Of a stretch of DNA of 64,000 nt, positions 37,659 to 47,013 are shown one piece after another. This DNA is from Desulfobacter sp. GTDB lineage: Bacteria > Desulfobacterota > Desulfobacteria > Desulfobacterales > Desulfobacteraceae. A model generated the notes under the pieces. It ran no database searches and was not told the DNA's origin. It was given only the letters and a program-made list of their open reading frames with translations. Position 1 is the stretch's first letter. Each line of letters starts with the position of its first letter. The stretch is taken from NCBI GenBank assembly GCA_028768545.1, contig CP054838.1, positions 2,349,501-2,413,500 of the forward strand. The letters run 5' to 3'. The translations under genes were made by a program, and so were the position numbers.

Positions 37659-38873
37659 ATGTCCACAAGCTTCATATACCATGCCTTTGGCCTTCGTGAC
37701 TACTTTTATAAAACAACACGTTTCATCGGTGGAATAATCACTTTTGAACTCATACCAAAACCGGAGGCGGTAAAATGCCCGGAATGTAATTCCAGGTCCG
37801 TCACCAGGAAAGGGATTGTGACAAGAGATCTCAGAACAATACCGGTAGGTTCAAAACCCGTGATTCTCAGGACGGCTATCCAGAGAATTTGGTGTTCGTT
37901 CTGTCAATTTGTCCGGCAAATCAAACTATCCTTTGCCCAGGAGGGGAAAAGCTATACCCGGGCTTTTGAACGGTATGTCTTGGAGTTGTCTCAGTTCATG
38001 ACAATCAAAGATATTGCCATCCATTTAAGGATCAGCTGGGATACGATAAAGCAGATCCAGAAAGAAGACCTGCTGAGGCGTTATCGAAAAATCCCCCTTG
38101 AGAAAGTCCGGCAGATTGCCATAGATGAAATTTCCATAGGGAAAGGGCATAAATACTTGACCATCGTGATGGATCTGGAATCCGGTAGAATTCTGCACGT
38201 GGGAGAAGGAAAAGGTGGTGAAGCTTTGAAATCTTTTTGGACAAAAGTGAAAATATCGAAAGCAAAAATCAAAGCCGTCAGCATCGATATGTCCCCGGCA
38301 TACTTGAGTGCTGTTATTGAAAATCTTTCTGGTTCAGCAATTGTCTTTGACAGATTTCATGTTGTTAAATTGTTCAATGAGAAACTGTCGGATTTCAGGC
38401 GAAAGCTCTACAACCTTCTTGCCAATACCGGGCAACAAAAACTTCTGAAGGGAGTCCGGTGGCTTTTGTTAAAAAATCCCGAAAACCTCAGTGATGACAA
38501 GAAGGAGGCCCAACGGTTAGAAGAAGCATTGAAAATAAATCAGCCGCTATTGGTAGTCTACTACATGAAAGAGGAACTCAGGCAAATATGGAATCAAAAG
38601 AAAAAAGAAACAGCTGAAAAGATAGTCAGCAATTGGATCAATCTGGCCAATATTTCCAAAATTTCAATGTTGATGAAATTTGCCAAGACCTTGGCTGTGC
38701 ACAGGCAAAGAATCCTTTCATACTATGATTACAGGATATCTACAGGTCCTTTAGAAGGGACAAATAACAAGATAAAAACCATGAAACGGAAAGCTTATGG
38801 ATACAGGGATTCGGAGTTTTTCAGGTTGAAACTTTTGGACCTTCACAATAAAAGGTACGCATTAATCGGATGA
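37659..38873 (+). CDS. ISL3-family transposase (passenger)
   Basis: The 404-residue protein has an N-terminal zinc-binding region (VKCPECNSRSVTRKG and IWCSFCQF) and a DDE domain with VRQIAIDEISIGKGHKYLT, KAVSIDMSPAYLSAV, IVFDRFHVVKLFN and a C-terminal GPLEGTNNKIKTMKRKAYG. This is the ISL3 pattern. The normal ISL3 terminal inverted repeats are not evident: the stop codon is three bases from the duplicated IS4-like end. The gene appears complete but has probably lost its own element boundaries. Confidence 0.9.
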   Translation: MSTSFIYHAFGLRDYFYKTTRFIGGIITFELIPKPEAVKCPECNSRSVTRKGIVTRDLRTIPVGSKPVILRTAIQRIWCSFCQFVRQIKLSFAQEGKSYTRAFERYVLELSQFMTIKDIAIHLRISWDTIKQIQKEDLLRRYRKIPLEKVRQIAIDEISIGKGHKYLTIVMDLESGRILHVGEGKGGEALKSFWTKVKISKAKIKAVSIDMSPAYLSAVIENLSGSAIVFDRFHVVKLFNEKLSDFRRKLYNLLANTGQQKLLKGVRWLLLKNPENLSDDKKEAQRLEEALKINQPLLVVYYMKEELRQIWNQKKKETAEKIVSNWINLANISKISMLMKFAKTLAVHRQRILSYYDYRISTGPLEGTNNKIKTMKRKAYGYRDSEFFRLKLLDLHNKRYALIG

Positions 38874-38876
38874 ACC

Positions 38877-38923
38877 TGATTTTAGATGCTTTTTATATGC
38901 AACAACCTAACCGGACACTACTG
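38877..38923 (+). repeat. IS4-like right end, distal copy
   Basis: This is an exact direct copy of 37571-37617, placed beyond the ISL3-type gene. The target duplication AAGAATAGT abuts it at 38924-38932, which marks it as the end actually used in the insertion. Confidence 0.92.
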
Positions 38924-39007
38924 AAGAATAGTGGATCTTTAGTGTCTTTTCATGGAATAAATTTGTAGTATTGGATCAAGGTTTTGCTGCGTCAGAATGG
39001 AAAAAAA

Positions 39008-40030
39008 ATGAAAATCGGGTTTTTAATGGATGAGCTGGGCCGGATAAATCCCAAATGGGAAACCACGGCATATCTCATGTATGAATGCAACCAGCGAGGG
39101 CATTCTGTGTTTTTTTTAGAACCCCATGACCTGTATATCCGGAACAACCATGTCGTGGCCCGGATGAGAAAGATTACCGTGGACCAAGATCTGGGAATTG
39201 AGGACTATTGGCAGGCCCTGCTCAATTGCCTGGACCAGGAAGAGCTGATTTTTGAAACGGTTACAGATCTGGATGTGCTTTTTCTGCGCAAGGATCCGCC
39301 CTTGAAATATGAGGTCATGGCTTTTTTAGGGCCGGTAAATGACCAGGTTTTTATGATCAATACCACCTACGGACAGGTCAATGGAAGCTCCAAGGCCTAT
39401 ATTCTTAATTTTCCGGATATTATTCCCCAGACCCATGTATCCCGCGATCCTAAGCGGCTCAGAAAGATCATTGATGATTTTGGCGGGGACATGGTGATCA
39501 AGCCCCTTCATGGCCACGGGGGCCATGGGGTGATCAAGGTCAGCAATCAGGACCAGGAAAATTTAAACTCTTTGATCAACTATTATGTCCGGTCAGGCAG
39601 GCCCTATCCTGAACGGACCCCCATCATGGTTCAGGAATATTTAAAAACCGTCAAAGACGAGGGAGATGTCAGAATTCTTCTGCTCAACGGAGAGATTCTG
39701 GGGGCCATGGGAAGAAAATCAATTTCAGGGGATTTCAGGACCAATGTCCATGCCGGTGCCAAAGCGTTTAAACATGTGATCACACCGGCCCAGAAGGCCA
39801 TTTGCCAAAGGATTAAACCCCGGTTGATAAAAGACGGGCTTTACTTTGTAGGGATTGATATTATCGGAGACAAATTGGTTGAGGTCAATTGCGTGAGCCC
39901 CGGAGGTATTCCCAGGATCAACCAGTTTGATCGTGTCTCGCTTGAGTCAAAGGTTGTGGATTTTATTGAGGAGAGGATCATTGTACCCAAAAAACCTGAG
40001 GATGAACCCTTGGCTGAAACCTTGGGCTGA
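39008..40030 (+). CDS. gshB: Glutathione synthetase (ATP-grasp)
   Basis: Starting at ATG 39008, the protein has 340 residues and the GshB layout: an N-terminal IGFLMDELGRINPKWETT, and ATP-grasp stretches GDMVIKPLHGHGGHGVIKV, MVQEYLKT, GDVRILLLNGEILGAMGRKS and GIDIIGDKLVEVNCVSPGGI. It ligates gamma-glutamylcysteine and glycine with ATP. The next gene, an oligopeptide-binding protein, overlaps its 3' end by 29 bases, so it heads an operon with a peptide ABC importer. The composite IS element sits 84 bases upstream and has replaced its native promoter region. Confidence 0.85.
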   Translation: MKIGFLMDELGRINPKWETTAYLMYECNQRGHSVFFLEPHDLYIRNNHVVARMRKITVDQDLGIEDYWQALLNCLDQEELIFETVTDLDVLFLRKDPPLKYEVMAFLGPVNDQVFMINTTYGQVNGSSKAYILNFPDIIPQTHVSRDPKRLRKIIDDFGGDMVIKPLHGHGGHGVIKVSNQDQENLNSLINYYVRSGRPYPERTPIMVQEYLKTVKDEGDVRILLLNGEILGAMGRKSISGDFRTNVHAGAKAFKHVITPAQKAICQRIKPRLIKDGLYFVGIDIIGDKLVEVNCVSPGGIPRINQFDRVSLESKVVDFIEERIIVPKKPEDEPLAETLG

Positions 40031-41738
40031 TTGCAGTGCCCCGTTTTTTCTGCTGGCAGGGACAATTGTATTTGCAGCTGTTTTGTTTTTTTCCTGCCAG
40101 CAGAGTGAAAGAAAGCAATTTTTAAAAATCGGTCTGCCTGAAGAGCCAAGATCCCTGAACCTCTGGCTTGGAACCGATGCCAATTCCCGAAAAATTCTCA
40201 CCCAGATTTATCAGCCCCTGTACAACCGGCATCCTGAAACCCTTGAAATTATCCCCTGGCTGGCAGCCGAAGATCCGGTTGTTGATGCTGACGGATTGAC
40301 CTATACCATTGCCCTGCGCAAGGCCAAATGGTCGGACGGCAGTGATTTTACCAGTGATGATGTCCTGTTTACCCGCCAGCTTTTTTTTGATTTTAAAATT
40401 CCAAGGTATTATTCCAAATGGAAGATCATTGAAACACTTGAGGCACCTGATCCCCATACCCTGGTTTTTCATCTTAAAAAGCCCTCTGCCATATTCATGT
40501 CCCGGGTGATGACCGCCCCCATTGTATCCAGACGAGAGTGGGAGGCTGTGGCCAAAGATGCCATGACCAAAGAAAAACCCCTTCGCTCTCTCCAGGACCA
40601 TGAAGTGGTCACCCCCATGGGCACCGGCCCTTTTATGCTTAGCGAGTATAAAAAAGGGGCCTATATCCACATGCAGAAAAACCCTTATTTTTTCGGTACG
40701 AACAAGACCATTGGCGGACACCTGCTCGGTCCCTATGTGGAAGATGTGCTCTACCGGGTCTACGGCACATCGGATGTGGCCATCCTGGCCCTGAAAAAGG
40801 GAGATATCGATTACTATTGGTGGGATATTCAGCCCGGGTATATCAAGGATCTAAAAGAGCAGGATAATGTGGATCTTTATTTTAACAAAAAAAGTGCCCT
40901 ATATTACCTGGGATTCAACCTGAGACAGCCGCCATTCAATGACAGGGCCCTTCGCCGGGCCATTGCAACCGTGATTGACAAAAAATTTATCCTGACCCGG
41001 ATCCTTCAGAATTTCGGCACGCCCATGCATTCCATCATCCCGTCGGGAAATCATTTTTGGCATAATCCTGATGTGGCCAAATACGGCCACGGCCAATCCA
41101 AAGAGGCGCGGATCAAGGCCGGGGTTGAGATCTTAAGGGCAGTTGGATATGCCTGGCAGACCCCGCCTGTGGACGAAAACGGAACCCTGGTCACGCCCTC
41201 TGACATCCTTTTGCCCAATGGGAAAAAGATGGATAAATTTGTGATTCTGACCCCGCCGGCAGATTATGATCCTAAACGGGCCTTTGCCGGGACCATGATT
41301 CAGGAATGGTTAAGAGCGCTGGGTCTGCCGGCCTTTTCAAGACCCATGGCCTTTAATTCCCTTTTGGATACGGTCAAGGGCAAGCATGAGTTTGATGCCT
41401 TTGTTTTGGGGTATGGAAAGCTGAACCTGGATCCGGATTATCTGCGCGCCTTTTTTTATTCCAAAAATGACAAGCCAAGGGGCTGGAACATGAGCGGGTA
41501 CAGCAATGCTCATTTTGATGCGATTGCAGACATTCAAAGAACTTTGATCGACACAGGCGAACGCAAAAAACTGATTCTTGAGATGCAAAAAATTATTTTG
41601 GATGACCTGCCTTATCTTCCCCTGTACAATCCCCATATCATTGAAGCGACCCTGAACGAATATTTCGGGGGGTGGGTGGCCAAGGTGGACGGCATTGGAA
41701 ACATATGGTCCATCTGTGTTGTCAAGCCGGTGGATTAA
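40002..41738 (+). CDS. Oligopeptide/nickel-type extracellular solute-binding lipoprotein
   Basis: The start at ATG 40002 gives a 578-residue protein with a lipoprotein signal (FAAVLFFSC, Cys near residue 30) and SBP_bac_5 features: PEEPRSLNLWLGTDANSRK, YQPLYNRHPETLEIIPWLA and the family segment FTSDDVLFTRQLFFDF. The C-terminal half includes LGFNLRQPPFNDRALRRAI, typical for peptide-binding members. It delivers peptides or similar ligands to the permeases that follow. Overlap with gshB suggests that thiol peptides might be a ligand, but this is only a hint. Confidence 0.88.
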   Translation: MNPWLKPWADCSAPFFLLAGTIVFAAVLFFSCQQSERKQFLKIGLPEEPRSLNLWLGTDANSRKILTQIYQPLYNRHPETLEIIPWLAAEDPVVDADGLTYTIALRKAKWSDGSDFTSDDVLFTRQLFFDFKIPRYYSKWKIIETLEAPDPHTLVFHLKKPSAIFMSRVMTAPIVSRREWEAVAKDAMTKEKPLRSLQDHEVVTPMGTGPFMLSEYKKGAYIHMQKNPYFFGTNKTIGGHLLGPYVEDVLYRVYGTSDVAILALKKGDIDYYWWDIQPGYIKDLKEQDNVDLYFNKKSALYYLGFNLRQPPFNDRALRRAIATVIDKKFILTRILQNFGTPMHSIIPSGNHFWHNPDVAKYGHGQSKEARIKAGVEILRAVGYAWQTPPVDENGTLVTPSDILLPNGKKMDKFVILTPPADYDPKRAFAGTMIQEWLRALGLPAFSRPMAFNSLLDTVKGKHEFDAFVLGYGKLNLDPDYLRAFFYSKNDKPRGWNMSGYSNAHFDAIADIQRTLIDTGERKKLILEMQKIILDDLPYLPLYNPHIIEATLNEYFGGWVAKVDGIGNIWSICVVKPVD

Positions 41739-41759
41739 ACCTCAAGCTTAGGGTAAACC

Positions 41760-42731
41760 ATGAGAGTCCAGTATATCATTGCCAAGCTCATTGAGATTGT
41801 CATTATCTTTTTTGTGATTCTGACCCTCTTGTTTTTTCTATTCCGCCTGAGTCCGGGAGATCCGATTTCCAAAATTGTGGATCCCATGCTCACCCCAGAA
41901 GACATGAAACATATGATCGCCCAGATGGGGCTGGACAAGCCTGTTTGGGAGCAGTATCTCATCTACGTGGAAAATTTTTTCAAGGGCAACTTCGGGGTTT
42001 CTTTTCACTATGGGGAACCGGTGTTTCAAATTATCAAAAATCGTCTGGGATGGACGGTTCTGCTGTTTACCACCTCCACTGTCATGGCCGCCCTGGCCGG
42101 GGTCTTTCTGGGCAAAATTTCAGCCTGGAACAAGGGCAGCCGTTTGGATAATGTCATGTCCATCTCAGCTCTGGTCTGCTATACCCTGTTTATTCCCTGG
42201 TTTGCCCTGATCCTGCTCTGGCTCATGGGGTTTAAGTTTGGACTGTTTCCATTGGGCGGGGTGCTTTCTCCTGAGCTATGGGTTGCAAAGACCTCGGTTC
42301 TGGTCAAATTTGTCGATATTTTACACCATATGGTGTTGCCCCTGATGACCCTTTTTATCATCAATCTGGGATCCTATCTTCTGCTCATGCGTTCTTCCAT
42401 GCTTTCGGTGCTCAGGGAGGATTATATTATCACGGCAAGGGCCAAGGGCTTGAGTGACCGCGTTATTCGGGACAAGCATGCAGCCAAAAATGCCGCCCTT
42501 CCCGTGATCACCAGTATCGGCTTAAGCCTTGCCTTTTCCATTAACGGGGGAGCGCTCACCGAACAGATTTTTACCTGGCCGGGCATTGGCCGGGAACTTA
42601 TTTTTGCCGTGAGTAACAATGACTACCCCCTGGCCCAGGCCTGTTTTTTATTGATCGCCCTGGTGGTACTCACGGCCAATTTGATTGTGGATCTGCTCTA
42701 TGCCTGGCTGGATCCGCGGATAACATATTGA
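41760..42731 (+). CDS. Oligopeptide ABC transporter permease (DppB type)
   Basis: This is a 323-residue inner-membrane permease with six helices, an N-terminal extracytoplasmic loop with FRLSPGDPI and the cytoplasmic EAA-type loop ITARAKGLSDRVIRDKHAAK. The C-terminal GGALTEQIFTWPGIG is standard in DppB/OppB proteins. It lies 21 bases after the binding-protein gene. Confidence 0.92.
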   Translation: MRVQYIIAKLIEIVIIFFVILTLLFFLFRLSPGDPISKIVDPMLTPEDMKHMIAQMGLDKPVWEQYLIYVENFFKGNFGVSFHYGEPVFQIIKNRLGWTVLLFTTSTVMAALAGVFLGKISAWNKGSRLDNVMSISALVCYTLFIPWFALILLWLMGFKFGLFPLGGVLSPELWVAKTSVLVKFVDILHHMVLPLMTLFIINLGSYLLLMRSSMLSVLREDYIITARAKGLSDRVIRDKHAAKNAALPVITSIGLSLAFSINGGALTEQIFTWPGIGRELIFAVSNNDYPLAQACFLLIALVVLTANLIVDLLYAWLDPRITY

Positions 42732-42744
42732 GAGGGATGACCCT

Positions 42745-43638
42745 GTGCTGAACAATCACTATATCCAAAGGTTTGTCAAAGGCTGGGGGATTTTTATTCA
42801 AAATCCCGTGGGCAAGGCCGGTCTCTTTATTCTTCTGGTTTTTATGGCCATGGCCATGGCCAGTTTTTTTCTTCCCCTGTTCAGCCCCATGTACAACGCC
42901 ATGACCGGGATCGATCCGAATATTAAAATCTCCACCCCCCCAAGTCTTGGGCACTGGCTGGGCACGGACAATGTGGGACGGGATCTTTTTGCCCAGCTGC
43001 TTGAGGGCGCCAAGGTCGCCTTTATCGTGGGGCTTTCCTCGGCCTTTTTTTCCATTGTGCTGGGCACGGTGATCGGTATGGTTGCAGGGTATGCCGGCGG
43101 ATGGATAGATGCTTTTCTCATGCGCATCGCCGACATTATCATGGTCATGCCCTCACTTGTAATCCTGTTGATTCTGGCCTCCCTCTTTGGCCAGTTTAAT
43201 ATCTGGCTCATTGTGTTTATCATTGCCATTATGCGCTGGCCGGCCGTATCCCGGGTGATTCGTTCCCAGACCCTTTCTTTGAAGCAGCGCCCCTTTATCG
43301 AGGCCTCAAAAGTGGCCGGGGCCTCATCCGCAAGGATTATATTTCACCACATCATGCCCAATGTGCTGCCCCTGGCCTTTTTGTACATGACCTTCCGAGT
43401 GACCAGCGCCATCCTTGTGGAGGCGGCCCTGTCTTTTTTGGGGTTTGGAGATCCCTCCCAGGTCAGCTGGGGTATGATGCTTCAATGGGTGTGGAAGTCC
43501 GGTCATATGTTCCAGGCGCCTTATTGGCTGATTCCGCCGGGCATCAGCATCTCCCTTCTTACCCTGGCCTTTTACATGCTGGGCCGGGCAATGGATGAGG
43601 TGCTGGACCCGAGATTAAGAAAGGAGGGGCAGTCCTGA
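42745..43638 (+). CDS. Oligopeptide ABC transporter permease (DppC type)
   Basis: The 297-residue permease starts at GTG 42745. It has the N-terminal helix and LGTDNVGRDLFAQLLEGAK loop of DppC/OppC proteins, then an EAA loop (FIEASKVAGASSARIIFHHI) and VEAALSFLGFGDPSQVSWG. It forms the permease dimer with the DppB-type protein just upstream. Confidence 0.92.
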   Translation: MLNNHYIQRFVKGWGIFIQNPVGKAGLFILLVFMAMAMASFFLPLFSPMYNAMTGIDPNIKISTPPSLGHWLGTDNVGRDLFAQLLEGAKVAFIVGLSSAFFSIVLGTVIGMVAGYAGGWIDAFLMRIADIIMVMPSLVILLILASLFGQFNIWLIVFIIAIMRWPAVSRVIRSQTLSLKQRPFIEASKVAGASSARIIFHHIMPNVLPLAFLYMTFRVTSAILVEAALSFLGFGDPSQVSWGMMLQWVWKSGHMFQAPYWLIPPGISISLLTLAFYMLGRAMDEVLDPRLRKEGQS

Positions 43639-43642
43639 TCCC

Positions 43643-44617
43643 ATGGCTTTGCTTTCAGTAAAAAATTTAACCATCGGCTATGAGACCCCAAACGGGATGG
43701 TTACGGCAGTGGACAATATCTGTTTTGACCTTGAAAAGGGACGGCCCTTAGGTTTTGTGGGGGAATCAGGGTGTGGGAAAACCACCATTGGCATGGCCCT
43801 TATGGGTCTGCTTCCGGATAATGGGAAAATTCTTGGGGGCAGCATTGAATTTGACGGCAAGGACCTGGCCGCCCTGATCGAAGCCCAATGGCAAAAGGTC
43901 CGGGGAAAGGATGTGGCCATGATTTTCCAGGCGGCCATGAATGCCCTGAACCCGGTATACAGGATTGACGACCAGATCAAAGAAGTCATTGTCACCCACC
44001 AGCCGGATATTTTGGATTCGGAGTTGAACCGGCAGATGAAAGCCTTGTTTGATCTTGTGGAAATTCCCATGGACAGGATCCATGACTATCCCCATGAATA
44101 CTCCGGCGGGATGAAACAGCGGTTGATCATTGCCATGGCCCTGGCCTGTTCCCCCCAGCTGATTATTGCGGACGAGCCCACACCGGCCCTGGATGTCATT
44201 GTACAGGACCAGATTTTAAAAGGGTTGAAAAAGATTCAGAAAAAGATGAAGACCGGTTTGATATTTATCTCCCACGACATTGCCGTGGTGGCCTCAATCT
44301 GTCAAGATATCTGCGTGATGTACGGCGGTCAGATTGTCGAGATGGGACCGGGCAAAGAGGTATTTTCTTCTCCGAGTCATCCGTATACCAAAACCCTTTT
44401 GGGATCCTATCTCAGCCTTGATAACGAGGATCGTATTGTTATCCCTGATATGCGGGAAGCCCCGGACCTGACCATGAGAAGCGGAGACTGCAGGTTTGCG
44501 GCCAATTGCAGTTCATGTTCAGACGGCTGCGGTAAGGCCCCGCAATGGATAAACCTTTCACCCACCCATAAAGCCCTGTGCTGTGAACCGGGGATTTACA
44601 GGAAAACTTATGAATAG
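43643..44617 (+). CDS. Oligopeptide ABC transporter ATPase (DppD type)
   Basis: The 324-residue ATPase has Walker A VGESGCGKTT, the signature EYSGGMKQRLIIAMAL, Walker B LIIADEPTPALD and the C-terminal oligopeptide-transporter extension with a Cys cluster (DCRFAANCSSCSDGCGK). AAGGAGG at the end of the previous gene serves as ribosome site. Confidence 0.92.
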   Translation: MALLSVKNLTIGYETPNGMVTAVDNICFDLEKGRPLGFVGESGCGKTTIGMALMGLLPDNGKILGGSIEFDGKDLAALIEAQWQKVRGKDVAMIFQAAMNALNPVYRIDDQIKEVIVTHQPDILDSELNRQMKALFDLVEIPMDRIHDYPHEYSGGMKQRLIIAMALACSPQLIIADEPTPALDVIVQDQILKGLKKIQKKMKTGLIFISHDIAVVASICQDICVMYGGQIVEMGPGKEVFSSPSHPYTKTLLGSYLSLDNEDRIVIPDMREAPDLTMRSGDCRFAANCSSCSDGCGKAPQWINLSPTHKALCCEPGIYRKTYE

Positions 44618-45431
44618 TTATGAGCCAGGCGGTCCCTTGATTGAAATGAAAGGGGTGACCAAGGAGTACACGCCCAGAAAACATTTTTTCTCAAGATCGG
44701 AAAATAAGGTCCTGGCCCTGAACGCCATTGATCTTTCCATCCAAAAAGGGGAGATTTTCGGTCTGGTGGGTCAGAGCGGTTCCGGCAAGACCACCACGGG
44801 AAGACTTTTGGTGAAACTTGAAAATCCCACCCGGGGAAAGATCCGGCTCAACGGGGAACTGATCAATGCTCTTAGGGGCAAAGCCCTGCATGAGTTTCGG
44901 TCAAAGGTTCAGATGATATTCCAGGATCCCTACCAGTCCCTCAATCCCCATCTGTCCATTGCCCAGACCATTTTAGAACCTTTGGAGGTCCACAGAATAG
45001 GCAACAGGGAAAGCCGCAATCAAAAGGTGATAGAGACCTTGGAGACCGTAGGGCTCATGCCGGGTGAGGCTTTTTATGACCGATACCCCCACCAATTATC
45101 CGGGGGCCAGCGCCAGCGGGTGGCCATTGCCCGTGCCATTGTTCTGGAACCTGAGTTTATCGTGGCAGATGAACCCACCTCCATGCTGGACGCCACCATT
45201 GCCATTCAATTGTTTGGGCTGCTTAAAAATATCCGGGATAAATTCAACATGACCTTTTTGTTTATCACCCATAATCTGGCCGCTGCAAAATATCTTTGCG
45301 ACCGGGTCGGGGTGATCAATGAGGGACATATTGTGGAGGTGAACACGGCCCGGCAGATCATTCAAAATCCGGAACACCCCTATACCAAAAAACTCATCCA
45401 GGTCCAGCCCGGGTTCAATTATTCAGGTTAA
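44610..45431 (+). CDS. Oligopeptide ABC transporter ATPase (DppF type)
   Basis: Starting at ATG 44610, eight bases before the DppD-type stop, it has 273 residues. Walker A is VGQSGSGKTTTGR, the Q-loop region FQDPYQSLNPHLS, the signature HQLSGGQRQRVAIARAI and Walker B FIVADEPTSMLD. It pairs with the preceding ATPase. An upstream in-frame GTG-like start is less likely because it would overlap DppD by more. Confidence 0.9.
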   Translation: MNSYEPGGPLIEMKGVTKEYTPRKHFFSRSENKVLALNAIDLSIQKGEIFGLVGQSGSGKTTTGRLLVKLENPTRGKIRLNGELINALRGKALHEFRSKVQMIFQDPYQSLNPHLSIAQTILEPLEVHRIGNRESRNQKVIETLETVGLMPGEAFYDRYPHQLSGGQRQRVAIARAIVLEPEFIVADEPTSMLDATIAIQLFGLLKNIRDKFNMTFLFITHNLAAAKYLCDRVGVINEGHIVEVNTARQIIQNPEHPYTKKLIQVQPGFNYSG

Positions 45432-45442
45432 ATCCAGCCCCT

Positions 45443-46495
45443 TTATTTCAACTTTTCCTGTGTGATCCCGGCCCAGGCAGTGTTTTTCGGCTGGATCTCA
45501 ACCCTGGGCGCAAGTCCCTTGGTTTGCCAAAAAATATGTCCGGGACCGTATAATCTGCCCCGGCTGATGACCAGGGCAGACCCGTCGGACAGGACCACAA
45601 CTTTCTGGGTCATGGCTTTCCCATGGCTTGGGGTGCCGAAATTTAAAGCGGTATGATGACCTACTAGGGCGGCAATGAGCACTTCTGAGGCAGAGGCTGT
45701 GAAGCTGTTTTGCCATATGGCTATTTTTCGGCCAGTCCATATCCGGCCCTTGGCGTGATAGTCAATTTTTCCCTGGTTGGTTTCCAGGGTCATGATTTTA
45801 CTGCCCAAGGGTAGAAAAAGTCCTGCAATATCCACGGCTGCAAAAAGATCGCCTCCCGGATTGTTGCGCAGGTCCAGGACCAGCCGGGCCGTTTTCGGTA
45901 CAGAGGCCAAAACGGCCTTTATCTGGGCCAGGGTCTGGGACGAAAAATGACTGATGCGGACAATGAAAAGGCCATTCTGGGTGCTTTGCCAGACCGACTG
46001 GTCTGTCATGGGGTATCGCTTGATGGTCAACTCTTTTGTACGGGTGTTGTGAGCAATTTTTAATTTGACTTGGGTGTTTTTTTCCCCCCGGATTTGGGTG
46101 CCCACCCAGTAGATGGATCTGCCGGCAACGGGTTGGTCATCCACCCCAATAAGCTCATCCCCCTGTTGAACACCCGCAGTAAGGGCCTGGCTCAAAGGCC
46201 TTGGCAGGCAGTAAAACCGGCCGTTTCTTTCAAGTATTTCCATACCGATACCGTGAAAGGCAAAGTTTTGGGCCTGTTTCCAGGCCTTGTACTCTTTGGC
46301 GGATAAATATCGGCCATAGGGATCATGGCTTTGCATATAGGCCTTGATGGCTGCCGTGGTCGTCTGTCCGGCCCCGGGCGAATCAAGGCTGAGTTTTTTG
46401 ATTTGGGTTGTTGCCTCAAAAAAGATGCGCATGGCCTGGACCATGGAAGCCTGCCACAGGATAAGTCCTGCCATGGGTATGGTGATAAACCGCAT
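45443..46495 (-). CDS. S41-family C-terminal-processing-type peptidase
   Basis: The 350-residue protein has an N-terminal hydrophobic segment (signal or anchor), a PDZ-like domain at about 90-160 (GIGMEILERNGRFYCL, GVQQGDELIGVDDQPVAG) and the S41 catalytic domain with ARLVLDLRNNPGGDLFAAV, the Ser in QNSFTASASEVLIAALVG and the Lys in PSHGKAMTQ. These fit the Ser-Lys dyad. It should cleave envelope proteins. It is the last gene of the Tag-like cluster, four bases after the coiled-coil lipoprotein gene, and ends 11 bases from the convergent peptide-transporter operon. Confidence 0.85.
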   Translation of the reverse strand: MRFITIPMAGLILWQASMVQAMRIFFEATTQIKKLSLDSPGAGQTTTAAIKAYMQSHDPYGRYLSAKEYKAWKQAQNFAFHGIGMEILERNGRFYCLPRPLSQALTAGVQQGDELIGVDDQPVAGRSIYWVGTQIRGEKNTQVKLKIAHNTRTKELTIKRYPMTDQSVWQSTQNGLFIVRISHFSSQTLAQIKAVLASVPKTARLVLDLRNNPGGDLFAAVDIAGLFLPLGSKIMTLETNQGKIDYHAKGRIWTGRKIAIWQNSFTASASEVLIAALVGHHTALNFGTPSHGKAMTQKVVVLSDGSALVISRGRLYGPGHIFWQTKGLAPRVEIQPKNTAWAGITQEKLK

Positions 46496-46499
46496 CTGC

Positions 46500-46997
46500 C
46501 TACAAGGCGCTCAAGGCCTCGGCCTCTTTTAAAAGTTCATCCATACGTTGCTGCAGTTGGGCGATTTTAGCCTGCTTGGCGGCATCAGACGTTTTGGAGT
46601 TGTTGGTTTTGATAGTATGGTTGCGAAAATTGCCGACCTCTTCCAACAGCCGCTTTAACTCTTTTTCCTGTTGGGCATTGGCCGCTTTTGTCTGTTCAAG
46701 CTCTTTTTGCAGTTTGCCGCTTTCATTGTACAAGGCTGCAAGTTTGGTTTTCATGGCCTCGTGTTGGGCCTGTTTTTCCTGCTGGGTCAGCTCCAGCGCC
46801 TGGCCCTCTTGTTTTGCCTGGGCAGTATCGGCCTCGGTGGTCTCAAGGGTTGATTTTCTGTCGTCAATCCGTTTTTCGTAGGCCTTTGGATTATAGCTGA
46901 ACAGTCCTCCCTTGCGGGGGTCGGTCTCGGTGGAAACACAGCCTCCGACCAAAGAGAGGATAATAAGAGAGCCAATGGCGGGTAAAAGAAACTTCAT
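46500..46997 (-). CDS. Coiled-coil lipoprotein
   Basis: This 165-residue protein has a lipoprotein signal (IILSLVGGC, acylated Cys near 20). It continues as an almost fully helical, Glu/Gln/Lys-rich coiled coil at about 45-165. No catalytic feature is visible. It lies between the glycine-zipper lipoprotein and the S41 peptidase and is a candidate outer-membrane anchor or scaffold in the same system. Confidence 0.75.
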   Translation of the reverse strand: MKFLLPAIGSLIILSLVGGCVSTETDPRKGGLFSYNPKAYEKRIDDRKSTLETTEADTAQAKQEGQALELTQQEKQAQHEAMKTKLAALYNESGKLQKELEQTKAANAQQEKELKRLLEEVGNFRNHTIKTNNSKTSDAAKQAKIAQLQQRMDELLKEAEALSAL

Positions 46998-47013
46998 CTA
47001 TCTATCTCCTCAT

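Larger units (their letters stand above)
36307..38923. mobile_element. IS4-like element, copy 2, with ISL3-type transposase trapped between duplicated right ends
   Basis: Bases 36307-37617 are the full 1311-bp IS4-like element. An ISL3-type transposase gene follows, and then a second copy of the last 47 bp of the IS4-like element (38877-38923). The 9-bp direct repeat AAGAATAGT flanks the outer boundaries at 36298-36306 and 38924-38932. No duplication surrounds the inner 1311-bp unit alone. The simplest reading is that the whole 2617 bp moved as one unit using the distal right end. Confidence 0.85.

Noticed and set aside
37618..38876. Independent ISL3 insertion with a 47-bp target duplication
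   Set aside because: ISL3 elements make short (about 8-bp) duplications, no ISL3 terminal repeats abut the junctions, and the outer 9-bp repeat fits movement of the whole unit.
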